Source of the DNA: Hygrocybe punicea
Lineage: Eukaryota; Basidiomycota; Agaricomycetes; Agaricales; Hygrophoraceae
NCBI GenBank assembly: GCA_963556145.1
Contig: OY744473.1
Span: 4,836,001 to 4,900,000 of the forward strand
Length of the DNA: 64,000 nucleotides
Direction: 5' to 3'
The position numbers and the translations under genes were made by a program. A model generated the notes under the pieces. That model was not told where the DNA came from. It worked only from the letters and a program-made list of their open reading frames with translations, and made no database searches. This document shows, piece by piece, positions 1 to 10,303 of this stretch. Positions within the stretch are counted from its first letter, which is position 1; every line of letters begins with the position of its first letter.

Positions 1-136
1 GCTAAATAACCTAAATATGAACCAATCAGAGCATGGATTATCTTGGTTTGAAAAATCTCTCACTTTTTGTGGGTCTTTTACCACCTGAGACATGAACCAG
101 TGAGGAAATTGATGTTGAATATGAAACTACCCTCAC

Positions 137-287
137 CTTTATTGAACTTGGCAAGTCGTTGCTGCGCCATCATAGTAAACTCGCACTCAATGCCCTTAGA
201 GGAGCAAGAGGAGCAGATCCTTGTAGAATAGCCACTACACATCGAGCCTGCCTCCCTGCATTGCGCACAGGTTACCTCATTCCATTG
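137..287 (-). CDS. Exon of a cysteine-cluster hypothetical protein (partial gene)
   Basis: A single exon on the minus strand is bounded by a good acceptor (…ttgcag before 287) and a good donor (gtgagg after 137). It encodes two C-x2-C-x6-C half-clusters, CAQCREAGSMC and CSSCSSKGIEC, about 10 residues apart. The arrangement matches exon 4 of the gene at 25302-26566 (CINCDAKGFEC and CDFCSANKVKC), so I place it in the same family. The spacing resembles a fungal Zn2Cys6 cluster. Metal and DNA binding are inferences. The rest of the gene lies towards the left edge or is lost, and I could not find flanking exons with confidence. It may be a fragment. Confidence 0.5.
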
Positions 288-299
288 CTGCAACAGGTT

Positions 300-900
300 G
301 GTCAGCAGTCAGCAGTACTGTAGTAAATGTGATGAGTAACCAACCTCACACACTGATATCATCGTGGACTGATGTGTTGTGTGTTGACAGCTATTTCAAA
401 AACAATAGAGCCAAGGTCTAAACATAACTGGACAGAGAATGGTTAACCCAAATATGCACGGTTGACCAGCCTAAAATAACCCAAAAAGGAAGTAAGGGTC
501 AACCCCCGGGCCCCTCAACTGCAATGAATAACCGTGGTCATTGTCCCAGCATCACTCTTTCTTCATAATTGTCAATGTGGATGTTGTCCAGCTTGGTCTA
601 GGTGAACCCTACAACTAGTACATTGAAGCCAACAAACAGAACCTCAAAATAACCTGTGCAGCAGCCTACTACCAAGGATCAGCCCACTTCCAAGTCCTAA
701 AACAGCTAGTGGCAATGTTTTGAGAAGTTAAATAATCTACACTAATAATATTACTGTCTTGAATGCAGAAATATACTTATCCTAAGTTTATTTAGGCTTG
801 GTCTTATACAACCGAATCAAAATATCACTTCACCGGATTTGGCTTTGTTTGCATCTCACCGCCCAGTGTTCATTAACAGCGACCACTACTACATTACAAC
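300..900. other. Intergenic, no gene recognised
   Basis: No open frame with recognisable protein features, RNA gene or terminal repeats were seen. The sequence is unremarkable AT-rich spacer. Confidence 0.5.
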
Positions 901-949
901 GCCTCAACAGCACACCGAAGGTGAAAAAAGGCTGGTTACTTCCAGCCGC

Positions 950-2245
950 CCATGTCAGTTTTTTTTTTTGTTCAAGTTTGATTCTAACTGATTTCAGGTG
1001 AACGCAAAAACGACACTAACCAACACCACCACAATCCCCACGCAACATCAACGACTAGGAATGCAAAAATCAATGCGCGGCCTCCCAACGCACTCAAATG
1101 GGCCCACAAAATGTGCATACGCAAATGAACATGAATGCGGGGGAAGGGAGTCAACAAGACAAAATGTGCAGCAGGGTGGTAAGAGCCATTAGACAATTGT
1201 ACAAGATTTTGTTATGGTAACCGTTTTTTACAATCTTGTGTTCTATTTCCACACATGGCACAGCACCTGTCCTATGCCAACACCAGCACAGGACCATGCC
1301 CAGTATCAGTGCGGCACCAGTACCAAGTCCCGTCACAACAGCTACAGCGCCTGCATCAACACTGAAGCCAGCAACGGCTCCACGCCACCTTTCTGCGTAA
1401 TGCACGTACACGAACTGGGTGGAATGACAGGGTTAACAAGACGGAACGCGCAGCAGGGGATGGTGCACCCACCCGCTGCTATTTGGTATTATTCTTATTG
1501 CTGCCAATACTCCACCCCAACACCACGTCACCAAACCGAACCACCGCCTTGCCATTGTCCCATTCCAAAAACGTGACCGTGCCAGCCATGAGAGAGCGAC
1601 TGGTGGTGCCAAAGGTACAAAGGTACAAAGGTACATTTTTTAATAATACTAAAGTTTCATTTCAGCTCAAGCTATCCACAAGATGTAATCAACATGCAAC
1701 CCACCACAGCATGCAACTGCTGCCAAAGCATGACGAGCTCCCATCGTCGCACTCCCGCTCTGTAAAGGAGGACCCCTCATGCTCGTTTATAGGCACATGC
1801 ACACTCGCAACACCCCATGGCTGTGCCGCTCCCCTCCAAGTTCATCAGCACCCCATACACCTGCCACGTTACAGCATGCTCACATGTGAACGAAGGGAAC
1901 AGAGGGATTGACAAGACACAACGTGCAACAGGGATGGTGTGCCCACACCTGCTGCTATTTAGTATGTTTTCATTATGTATTCTACTACTTTTTTATTACT
2001 GGCGCTACCAAATCCCGTCACCAACACCATCTCCACCACATGCTGCACGCCATACTGGACACGCCATACTGGACACGACAGTGTACGGCACAGGGCAGAA
2101 GCAAAACGTCCGCAATCGTCTTGCCAGGTCAGGGCATGGCAGCCCACTCCAATCCCACCTAGCAATGAGGCCAGCCATGTCAATTGACTTGTGCAGCATT
2201 CTCCCGAGGTCAGATGGAGTGAAGGCTACCCTGGTCTCGGTCTGA
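950..2245 (+). repeat. Degenerate tandem units with exon/intron-like texture
   Basis: At least three diverged copies of one unit occur near 1140-1190, 1415-1500 and 1895-1985. Each has a core reading roughly 'acaagacnnaacgtgcagcaggg', translated as a T-R-x-N-x-Q-Q-G motif, followed in the two longer copies by 'tggtg.gcccac.c.gctgctattt'. Two places look like 3' intron ends: a poly-T tract, a ctaac branch and ttcag at 957-998, and tactaa plus ttcag at 1640-1665. Copies are about 280-480 bp apart. No intact long frame spans the units. This may be a decayed repeat-protein gene or a local tandem duplication. No function can be assigned. Confidence 0.35.
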
Positions 2246-3414
2246 ACCGATGCAAACTGCTTGCATCAGTTTTGTGTTTGGTTTGGGGTCTGTTTTTCTT
2301 TCAAGGTGAGAGTTGGTCGATGGGAAGTGTCTGTTCAATTTTAGAAAGGTTCGGTTTCCGGTTAATTCAAAATTGAGGGACTCGGATATGCCATGCTTGG
2401 CAACAGCCTCTAGCACAAATCTCATTGCTGGAAATTAAAATTGGAACTGATATTCAATGAGCCTCAGTGCTCGAATCTAGCCTGAGTGAGCATAAACTCC
2501 TCTGAGCCGAAACTTTCGGGACATCCCATTCCGGCTCTGATTCCAGTCCCGGATAGCCTAGGTAGCTCGATTCGAGCACCCTTGCTCCATTTGAGCAGCA
2601 CCAGAACCGTTTCCGGTTCCATCATCGGAACCAGTGCATAGGAACCGGTTCCGATGCCTATATCTGCACCCTTGTATTGTATCTTTGTTCAGTCCTCACA
2701 CCTCTTCCTCTCCTGCGTATATATATTGTTACTGCTATCTATACGCACATATATGTACACACCCCACTCCATTACCCATTTTTCCACACTATTATTTGGT
2801 ACTGTAAAGTGGCTGTTATATTGTCCACCGGCATGCAAAACAATGAAATAGGCTATCCGGGATCGGAATCGGAGGCACCGAAAAAGGCAGATTGGGCTAC
2901 CAAATTTTCCGCCAATTGGCTCTGGAACATCTATATTCTACCATTTCCAGTACCGCCAAGTCCAACAGTAATGTGGTGTCACAAGTGCAAGGCGTCAAGT
3001 GATTTGACTTACTAGTTGGAATGTCAGGATTAAATGGTTCCCACAGCAGCACCAAGTGTTCAGTTGGCATCGCAACTGGTTCCGAACCAATATTAGAAGA
3101 AAAACGGGAAAGCTGGACATGGAAAGCACGATACAGCGTTTTGTCCATATTGATTACATTAATAAAGATGAAAAAATGAAGAAAAAAAAGTGGATGAGTT
3201 CTTGTAGAATTAATCTTCAATGAAACGAATAAAATGCTAAAACAGGAGCTAAGGCTGAAGGTTAGTGGCCAGCCCTCACATATGCTATACAAATGTGGCG
3301 AATCCTTAGAAGGAATGTCACAAACACGAGGAAAAGTTTACATACATGTTATGATTGATGACTTCAACGATATATCCACAATATTCTCCACCTTATCGTT
3401 CTGAGCCTTAACAT
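2246..3414. other. Intergenic with scattered GGAACCGGTTCC-type words
   Basis: No gene is recognised. Several CCGGTTCC/GGAACCGG palindromic words occur (around 2350, 2600 and 2645), like those near 29660, 32480, 35215 and 37610. They look like traces of a dispersed repeat family. Confidence 0.4.
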
Positions 3415-3416
3415 TA

Positions 3417-3612
3417 TAGCTGTTTGCATATATGTTGGCACGGCCTGATTTCCTAATATAGTGTGTGCAAAAACACTGTCGAGAACTTTTGGATTTTATC
3501 TCAAGAATGGTGCATCAGATTCCCTTGGTATCTTCATAAAAGTTGTTCTAAAAATTATTCTCTACCTGCTGGTGCTAAAAACGAGGCATTTTAACCACAA
3601 AATGAAAATTTG
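3417..3612 (+). repeat. Left terminal inverted repeat of the outer mariner
   Basis: It pairs with 10106-10301 at roughly position p to 13718-p. Most bases match, with differences at the outermost few bases and near the inner edge. Confidence 0.9.
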
Positions 3613-4491
3613 ATTCGTGACTGGGGAGTCTTCAGTTTTTGGATTTTCCTGGCTGAACCATGGAAATTCAGTGGTAGATACTGGTATAGTTTGTATATGG
3701 AATGCCCAGCCATCATGCAAGCATGAGTTTCATGTTGATGAGGCCCCATTTCGTTGCGGGATAATATGACCAATTAGTCACGGTTGTTGTCCGATCAACC
3801 ATCATGCCGCAAGGTCGAAAGACCTCAGAGGACTTATGCCTTGTTGTTTCTTGTATGCTGGCGGCACAACTCGATGTTTCCACCATAATGGCCTTCACAG
3901 GCATCAGCAAACATTAAATTCAACGGATACAGGCTACCATAAAGGCAACTGGTGACCCTTTTCGTCAAATTGAAGCATTTCAAAACTGAGGGAGGCCTAG
4001 AAAGCTTGGGCTGGATGATGTTGAGGTATGAATTGATTTTTGTGTGTTGTACAACAGCTACTGATGTTATTTTCAGTATCTACATTCCTGTTTTGCACGC
4101 AATTGCGACACATACCTTGATGAACTCCAGCGAGGGCTTTACAACACCTGCAATGTCACAACATCATTGGCTTCAATCTGGAGAAGCTTGCAGCGGTCTG
4201 GATACACACTAAAAGCTGTATGTATGCATATATCTCATATTTATTGTCTGAAAAAATGCTGTAGACCACACATATTGCGATTGAACGCAACCTTGAGCGA
4301 CGTGCCAACTTTGTTGCCCATATGGGCCTCAACTACAGTCCAGATCAACTTGTATTCGTAGATGAAAGTGCTGCTGATCGCCGCCTAGGTTGTGGTTGAG
4401 GCTGGGTGCAAAAAGGGAAGCGAGCATATCGAAGATCTTTTTTTATTCGTGGTCAACGGCAAGTCATTTTCACAGCTCTAGCACTCTTTTA

Positions 4492-4593
4492 CAGCTGATT
4501 TCATATCTATGCGGAATTTGAGAAAAGTTTCATTGTGGCGCAACTCCGCTGCCAGCTAAGCCGGACTCTATTTGACACGCTGAGTTACAACTG
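4492..4593 (+). repeat. Left terminal inverted repeat of the inner mariner
   Basis: It pairs with 7371-7472 (p to 11964-p) with only a few mismatches. The transposase start codon lies 23 bases inside it. Confidence 0.9.
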
Positions 4594-4616
4594 TAACTTA
4601 CCTTTCAACAAGCACC

Positions 4617-5669
4617 ATGCCGCCTCACACCATCTCCCAAGATCTCAAGGCGCGGATCCCAACCCTCTACTACCGTGGCTACAAACCCAAGGAGATCTGT
4701 GATCTTCTTGGGGTCGGCAAGTCACTCGTTTACAAGACTCTCCAGTACCATCAGATATATGGCCTCACGTACAATCCTCATGCCCAACTAGCTGCGCGTC
4801 GGCGCATTCTTACATCTCTCGACATCGGGTTCATCCGTTTACTTCTTTTGCATCACCACACACTATACCTTGATGAACTACAACTCGAACTCCAAGTCCA
4901 ACGCAACGTGTTTGTATCTCTCACGACTATCATGCGCACCCTTCGCCGGCTCCACTTTTCAAACAAGCGTGTATCCGTTCAAGCCCTTGAACGGAACGAC
5001 CTCCAACGTGCAATCTTCATGAATCAGATTGGGGCCGAGGTTCCGGACCCCGCTATGTTGATGTTCACCGATGAGAGTGCCATCAATGATCGGGTCCACA
5101 GCAGGCGGTATGGTTGGTCGTTGGTTGGAGCTTGGTGCGTGCAACGACAGGCCTTCATACGTGGACAACGGTATTCCATCCTACCAGTCCTCACGCTGGA
5201 TGGGATCATCGCATATGATCTCATTGAGGGCTCAGTGACTGGAGAGCGGTTTGTTCGCTTTCTTTGTGAGATGGTTGTATGTGGTTTTCATTCCTGCTAC
5301 TCTACAAATACTGATGCCTTTATCCAGATACCTCTCACCAATCCGTATCCCGGGCCGCGGAGTGTTCTTGTCCTCGATAACTGCAACATCCACCATGCAG
5401 AAGAGGTCAGAGAGCTTGTGGAGGTCGAAGCACGTATGTCCTCCCTTTGTTGTGAAGTTGATACTCTAACATGTGTTCTAGGCTGCCGACTAATATATCT
5501 GCCCCCATACTCCCCTGACTACAACCCTATTGAACTCGCCTTCTCGTCAATCAAGTCTTACCTCCGCCGTCATTCAGATGACCGCGGCCTTTTCAATATT
5601 GTTAGCGCAATGGATACTATAACGCCGGAGAAGGCTGCGGGATGGTTTCGGTCGTCTGGTTACATGTAA
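4617..5669 (+). CDS. Tc1/mariner DDE transposase of the inner element
   Basis: The frame opens with ATG at 4617, just inside the left repeat. An N-terminal helix-turn-helix region (KARIPTLYYRGYKPKEIC, then LLGVGKSLVYKTL) should bind the terminal repeats. The DDE/RNase H-like domain shows Asp1 in MLMFTDESAIND, Asp2 in VLVLDNCNIHH and the terminal Glu in YSPDYNPIELAFSSIK. Two likely introns without stops, 5277-5327 (51 bp) and 5434-5481 (48 bp), remove segments absent from relatives. After removal, Asp2 and Glu are 35 residues apart and the protein is about 317 residues. The role is cut-and-paste transposition at TA sites. All catalytic residues are present. It faces a convergent accessory gene in the same element. 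Confidence 0.9.
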   Translation: MPPHTISQDLKARIPTLYYRGYKPKEICDLLGVGKSLVYKTLQYHQIYGLTYNPHAQLAARRRILTSLDIGFIRLLLLHHHTLYLDELQLELQVQRNVFVSLTTIMRTLRRLHFSNKRVSVQALERNDLQRAIFMNQIGAEVPDPAMLMFTDESAINDRVHSRRYGWSLVGAWCVQRQAFIRGQRYSILPVLTLDGIIAYDLIEGSVTGERFVRFLCEMVVCGFHSCYSTNTDAFIQIPLTNPYPGPRSVLVLDNCNIHHAEEVRELVEVEARMSSLCCEVDTLTCVLGCRLIYLPPYSPDYNPIELAFSSIKSYLRRHSDDRGLFNIVSAMDTITPEKAAGWFRSSGYM

Positions 5670-5800
5670 TTTCTGCATCACTAGCTTTTGTATGTCCTGT
5701 CTAGTTTGTCACACAATCTTATTGTATTCGAGTTGGGCAAAATGTTTATATGGTGTGAATACACGCAAAGTCCTTGAGATATGGTAGCTACATGTAAATA

Positions 5801-7343
5801 CTAGGTAGCCCATGCTGGCATGTCTTCTTCTCCTTCCCTCGGTGGAGCATGGAAACCTGGTGGTATGGGGACGAGGACCTTGAGTTGCTGATTGTAATAC
5901 CACGTACAGCGGTCATCTGCTGTCTGATCACCAGGGGTCATCACAGGTCCAAACCAGGTACAGGCACCACCATCTTCCCATCTGTACTCGTACCGGATAA
6001 TGTTATCTTGGGATGGAACCGGAGTAGCAGCACGAGCAGCCGGACGGGGTGCTGGTTGATCATCAACTGATAGAGAACGGCGACCGGATCTCACAGCTAG
6101 ACGCTGCCTCTTCTGGATCCGTTTCCAGCTAGCACAACCTGCTATCAACCGCATTGCATCCCCTTTTGATAACCCAAGTTCTGTGAGGTCAGAGACCTTG
6201 AGTGAACCGATGATGTCTAACCCATAATCCTCACGACTTAGGGCAGCCTCGTGGTCGCACGCAGTCGGCACTCCGAGATGATCCCGAGCGTAAACCAGGT
6301 ATTTGTAAAGATCACCAATTTCGGGTTTGACAGGTGACGTGAATGGAGACAGATCAAGGGAGCGCTTGCGCTTGGGAGTGGAGGGCTTGGGGGCAAGCGC
6401 ACCCACAACCGTGGTCATCAATTGTGTGAATAGGGAGAACTGACGGTCCTGATCTGAAGCCGGCGTTGACATCTGTGCCTTCTGTTGGGCGGGGAATAAG
6501 GTAGCACCGCGATTTGCAGGATCGAAAGCTGCAGTGTTGGGGGGGGTGAGAATGGTAGCCTTGCCGTCGTGCTATACAAGCTCAGTTCTATTGTTTGTGT
6601 AACTTAGGGGATGGAACTTACCAGAGCAATGGCCCACTGATGCATCATGAATGGAGTAAGTGGGAGTTCATTGTTGTCAGCACAAATGTAGACATAGTGT
6701 CCTGGGTTGTTGTCGTTCCCGTACTTCTTTTCAAGCAAGCTGCGAAACCGCGCCAATGCAAGATCTAAGGACGTAGCGCCTTCTGGTATAGCTGCTGGGT
6801 CCGGATCTTGTAGGTTGTCATTATTGACTACAACGTCCGGCTGTGTATCTGGCGTCAGAAAGGATCTGCAAACATGCTGGTGCTTACATCGACAGGGCAT
6901 TTCTTTTTCACGTCGTTGATATCAATAATGATGTTGACTTTGCCATACTGATTATCGTTGATTTTTGCTACAAACTCTTGGTATTCGGACTCCTTCTCCA
7001 CATCTAGTGCATCCGCTTTCCTGTGCTAGAGTAAACCAAGTTTGTAGAGGTAAAAGGAAAATACCTACGGTCGACCAGGATGGTAATACTTGAACTTGTA
7101 GCGTTGCTGATCCGAGATCTTCCACTTCGTTTCGCCAAACCGTTTTAGCATAGCTCGCATACAATGCACATAATTGTCTGGTAGACATGCGAAGACAAGT
7201 TCTTTGCTGAGTATGTCGCGCTTGGACTTGACGGCAGGTTGCTTGCCAATCTTGGGAATGGCCAGCGTATGTCGGATGAGCTGTATCAAGAGATTGGCGC
7301 AGTAGTCTTCTGAATCATCGTCAGACCCATCAGAGTCAACCAT
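5801..7343 (-). CDS. Accessory protein of the inner mariner with a C-terminal SAM-like domain
   Basis: A four-exon model fits without stops: 7343-7069, 7020-6888, 6840-6622 and 6571-5801, with 47-51 bp introns, giving 465 residues. Modules in order: an acidic start MVDSDGSDDD; an alpha/beta segment ending KVNIIIDI; a block HYVYICADNNELPLT…HQWAIAL-HDGKATI that matches a widespread mushroom motif (polar strand, then 'LT..WA', then 'G.A'); a basic PKRKRS stretch that could be a nuclear signal; a SAM-like region (YLVYARDHLGV… DLTELGLSKGDAMRLIAGCASW); and a tail with WYYNQQLK. SAM domains mediate protein or nucleic-acid contacts. A role with the transposase is inferred from shared ends and the related gene in the outer element. 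Confidence 0.75.
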
Positions 7344-7370
7344 GGTCCAACGAAAACTTGTAGTATACCA

Positions 7371-7472
7371 CAATTGTAACTCAGCGTGTCTAATAGAGTC
7401 CGGCTTAGCTGGCAGCGGAGTTGCGCCACAATGAAACTTTTCTCAAATTCCGCATAGATATGAAATCAGCTG
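7371..7472 (-). repeat. Right terminal inverted repeat of the inner mariner
   Basis: It is the inverted partner of 4492-4593. The accessory gene starts at 7343, 28 bases inside, so the repeat may also carry its promoter. Confidence 0.9.
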
Positions 7473-8077
7473 TAAATGTTATTCATGTCCATTTAGGTAT
7501 TCTATTCTACCTGCACTGTCGCTCGATGGGATTCTCTCACTCGAAATCACCCCAGGATCATTTACGAAGCTCAAGTTTGCACAATTTATCGACGGATTAC
7601 TTTCACGCATGAATCCATTCCCAGGCCCAAATTCTGTGGTTGTCATGGACAATGCACGCATCCACAAGTCACCACTCATTCAGGGAATGATCCGTGATCA
7701 GTATGTATCATCTCTCATACTCTCACAAACATATTGATAGATTTATTTAGAGGAATGCATTGCGAATTCCTACCACCATACTCACCAGATTACAACCCTT
7801 TTGAGCTAGCATTTTCTGCTATCAAAGCTCATCTCCGCCGCAACCGACATGAATTTGCTTCTACCTTTGTGTTGGCTGATCCGACTGATGTTTTTATTAC
7901 TCTTAGTGATGCTGTATTCTCTATCACTCCGAATGATGCATTTGGCTGGTACCGACACTGTAATTACATTTGATTTATGTATGAGTATGAGTTGAATCAC
8001 ACTGTTGGCTAAGTGTGGTGTGGATTTAAAACAAAAGCAGTGTGAAAACAAAAAGCATATGCGTGAAAAAAAAAAGT

Positions 8078-9868
8078 TTAAGCCATGTATACCTGTTCAA
8101 CATCCCTGCATCCAATTCCCTGCATCCGCTGGATGGTCTTCACATCATCCTGCGCATATGCTAAGAGCACGTTTGCTGTCCCAAACTTTATTCCGGGACA
8201 AATGGCTTCAAGATCACGACGAGTAAAGGTTTGAGGGTCTGATATTTCAGAGATGCGAAAGATCTGATTTTCCTGGAAATTTGTGGCATATTGAGAGAAA
8301 TTATGGCCATCTGTTCCTCATGGGCCAGCATCAAGTTCGCAAAGCCAGTCTCGGAGAGTTGGAAACATTGTTGGGTTTTTGGAAATTGGTGCCGGTGAAT
8401 CAGGAATAAGGGCTCGATTACTGAAAACGGGCTCTCTGGAAGAGTAGGGATGATAGTAGGGCTGAGGTGGAATCAGCGCATTGACCACATATTGATATTG
8501 GTACATTGCAGGAAATCCCTGAGAAGTCGGAGGTGTAGCAGCAGGGGCTGCTGGAGCTGGCTCACCCTCAGTAATGGGTGTTGGCTTTGGGTGATGTGTC
8601 GGGGGCAGGGCATCCTCAAGCTTCAACCCAGGAGAGGGCTTGTCAAAATCAGCCTGCTTGAGATTCTTGATTGGCCTGTCAATTGATGCATGCACATGCG
8701 AAAATTTACTCCACATACCATCATAAGTGCCCATTGCACAATCTCGGATTGGACAAGATACCGATGCTCGCCATTGCGTTTGACCCAGCAAAACTTCTTC
8801 TGATGTTGTTCACAAGTGTACTTGAGTTCAAGTGCCATAATGTATTTTCCAGTATTCATGCTCTCTGTGATATCGGTCTGCTCCGGCTCAGGTTCATGCT
8901 CCTTTTTTCCAGACATCTACACCCGCTGTCAGTCCTAGTATCAATGAAGATTCCATCGAAATGACTTACTATCTTTCCCTTGGAATTACCAGCCTTCACG
9001 CTTGCCTGGGCATCGGCAGGGGGAGATTTGTTGAAGATCACGACAGCAAATGGTTTTTTCGATTGACTCTTGATTGTCCCATCGAGATGTTGCATTGCGG
9101 TATTAATGAGTTGCAGGAGGTGAGCTGGGGCATTCAGACGACGTGGTAAGTCGCCTTTGGTATCTATCGAGAGCTTATACGAGAGGTCTAGCTTCAACAC
9201 TGAAATGTCAAGCTTTGCTGCAAGTGCCAAGCAAAACTCCATCCAAGAAATATCCGAGGACACTTCAAATCATTCTAAGGCTCCATCAATCGGAATATCA
9301 AGTGGTATTGCAAGTGCCACTTCGGAATTATCAGAGACATAGCTCAAATCTGCTTGCTATATGAGTATTTTTTGAGTATTCTAGTGGTTGGGTACTTACC
9401 GTAGTCTTGTATAGTATTCTCCAGCTCTGGCTCATCCTCACCCTCTGAATTATCATCATTGTCCTCATCAACTGAGTCTGCATACTCGGCCACAGGCTGG
9501 CCTTTAGGTGCTTTCTTTCTCGCTACATCGACATCCATGTCAACAACCCCTTCCTTGGTTGAAGGCCTGGGTATATTCTGCTTAGCTGCCAACCCAAGCA
9601 GCATTGCAGCGGCCATTTCATCCGAAGTTGTGAGTGTGTTACTCCCAGTATTGGAAACCTCTCCTGGATTTCTGGACCCAAACCTCTGACAAGGCTTGGG
9701 GTAAGTTGAAGGTTGAGCTGGTGGGTTTTTTTGATGTGTGGAACCCAAAGCTCCTGCATTTGAGTCTTTGGCCTGGGCAGCACAAGTTCCTGCAGCTTTT
9801 TTTTTCGGAGGACGACCAACAGGCCGGTTTTTCACTGCCTTTTGACTTTTGGCTCGTATATCGACCAT
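8078..9868 (-). pseudogene. Accessory gene of the outer mariner (AT-hook, WA motif, SAM-like), decayed
   Basis: Read on the minus strand from MVDIRAKSQK (9868). It has an AT-hook-like VGRPPKKK, a long acidic low-complexity stretch ending near 9400, and an intron (gtaagta…cag). Then follow a segment with FCLALAAKLDISVLK and FAVVIFNK, the FCWVKRNGEHRYLV…VQWALMM motif, and a proline-rich linker. The end is a SAM-like domain (LRDWLCELD… FQENQIFRISEI… ANVLLAYAQDDVKTIQ), stopping at 8078. TGA codons at 9270-9272 and 8318-8320 break the frame. The module order matches the inner accessory protein, although the sequences differ strongly. It is probably a nuclear accessory factor of the outer transposon, now dead. 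Confidence 0.7.
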
Positions 9869-10105
9869 GAGAAGAGTTGCCCACCAGCGAAGTGTTGTTG
9901 TGAGTATGGTACAAAGAGAAAACTTTCTTTGGAAGTGTTTGGGCAAACACAACGCTCCCAAGGTCAGGCGAGCCAAACACCAGCCTCAAACAAGTGCCAG
10001 CACTTGCAGAATATACTAAATGTACTGTCCATAGTATTGAATTCTTGTCATACCACAATCTACTTGAAAGAAAATCCAAAAGACAGAGACCGACTTCTAA
10101 TATGC

Positions 10106-10301
10106 CAAGTTTTTATTTTGCGGTTAAAATGCCTTGTTTTTAGCACCAGCAGGTAGAGAATAATTTTTAGAACAACTTTTATGAAGATACCAAGGGAATC
10201 TGATGCACCGTTCTTGAGATAAAATCCAAAAGTTCTCGACAGTGTTTTTGCACACACTATATTAGGAAATCAGGCCGTGCCAACATATATGCAAACAGCG
10301 A
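10106..10301 (-). repeat. Right terminal inverted repeat of the outer mariner
   Basis: Inverted partner of 3417-3612. TA follows at 10302-10303. Confidence 0.9.
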
Positions 10302-10303
10302 TA

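Larger units (their letters stand above)
4492..7472 (+). mobile_element. Inner Tc1/mariner-type element, apparently intact, with an accessory gene
   Basis: The element is 2981 bp with about 102 bp nearly perfect inverted repeats (4492-4593 and 7371-7472) starting CAGCTGATTTCATATC. It is flanked by TA at 4490-4491 and 7473-7474. It interrupts the outer transposase frame between the first and second catalytic aspartates. It encodes a plus-strand DDE transposase (4617-5669) and a minus-strand accessory protein (5801-7343) whose start lies just inside the right repeat. Neither gene shows a disabling mutation after splicing. The almost identical ends and open genes suggest recent insertion and possible autonomy. 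Confidence 0.9.
3804..7973 (+). pseudogene. Outer mariner transposase pseudogene, split by a nested element
   Basis: The 5' part (3804-4489) starts MPQGRKTSED. It reads through an HTH-like region, an intron at about 4026-4076 ending ttttcag, a TYLDELQ segment, and the first catalytic region LVFVDESAADRR. The 3' part (7475-7973) resumes with RYSILPALSLDGI, then the second catalytic Asp in VVVMDNARIH, an intron near 7700-7750, and the terminal LPPYSPDYNPFELAFSAIK motif carrying the Glu. The order matches the intact inner transposase at 4617-5669. Besides the 3 kb insertion, stops lie at about 3915 (TAA), 3987-3989 (TGA) and 4397-4399 (TGA). It is a dead Tc1/mariner DDE transposase related to, but clearly different from, the inner one. 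Confidence 0.85.
3417..10301 (+). mobile_element. Outer Tc1/mariner-type element, decayed, carrying an accessory gene
   Basis: The ends are long inverted repeats of about 196 bp (3417-3612 and 10106-10301) with only scattered mismatches. They begin TAGCTGTTTGC on the left and end GCAAACAGCGA on the right. A TA dinucleotide sits directly outside each end (3415-3416 and 10302-10303), as expected for Tc1/mariner target duplication. Inside are a plus-strand DDE transposase pseudogene split by another element (4492-7472) and a minus-strand accessory pseudogene (8078-9868). Without the nested insert the element would be about 3.9 kb. In-frame stops in both genes indicate an old, inactive copy. Confidence 0.9.

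Noticed and set aside
6040..10301. Accessory genes as independent host genes captured between mariner ends
   Set aside because: Two diverged elements hold the same gene type in the same place and orientation, which fits an element gene better; kept as a testable point.
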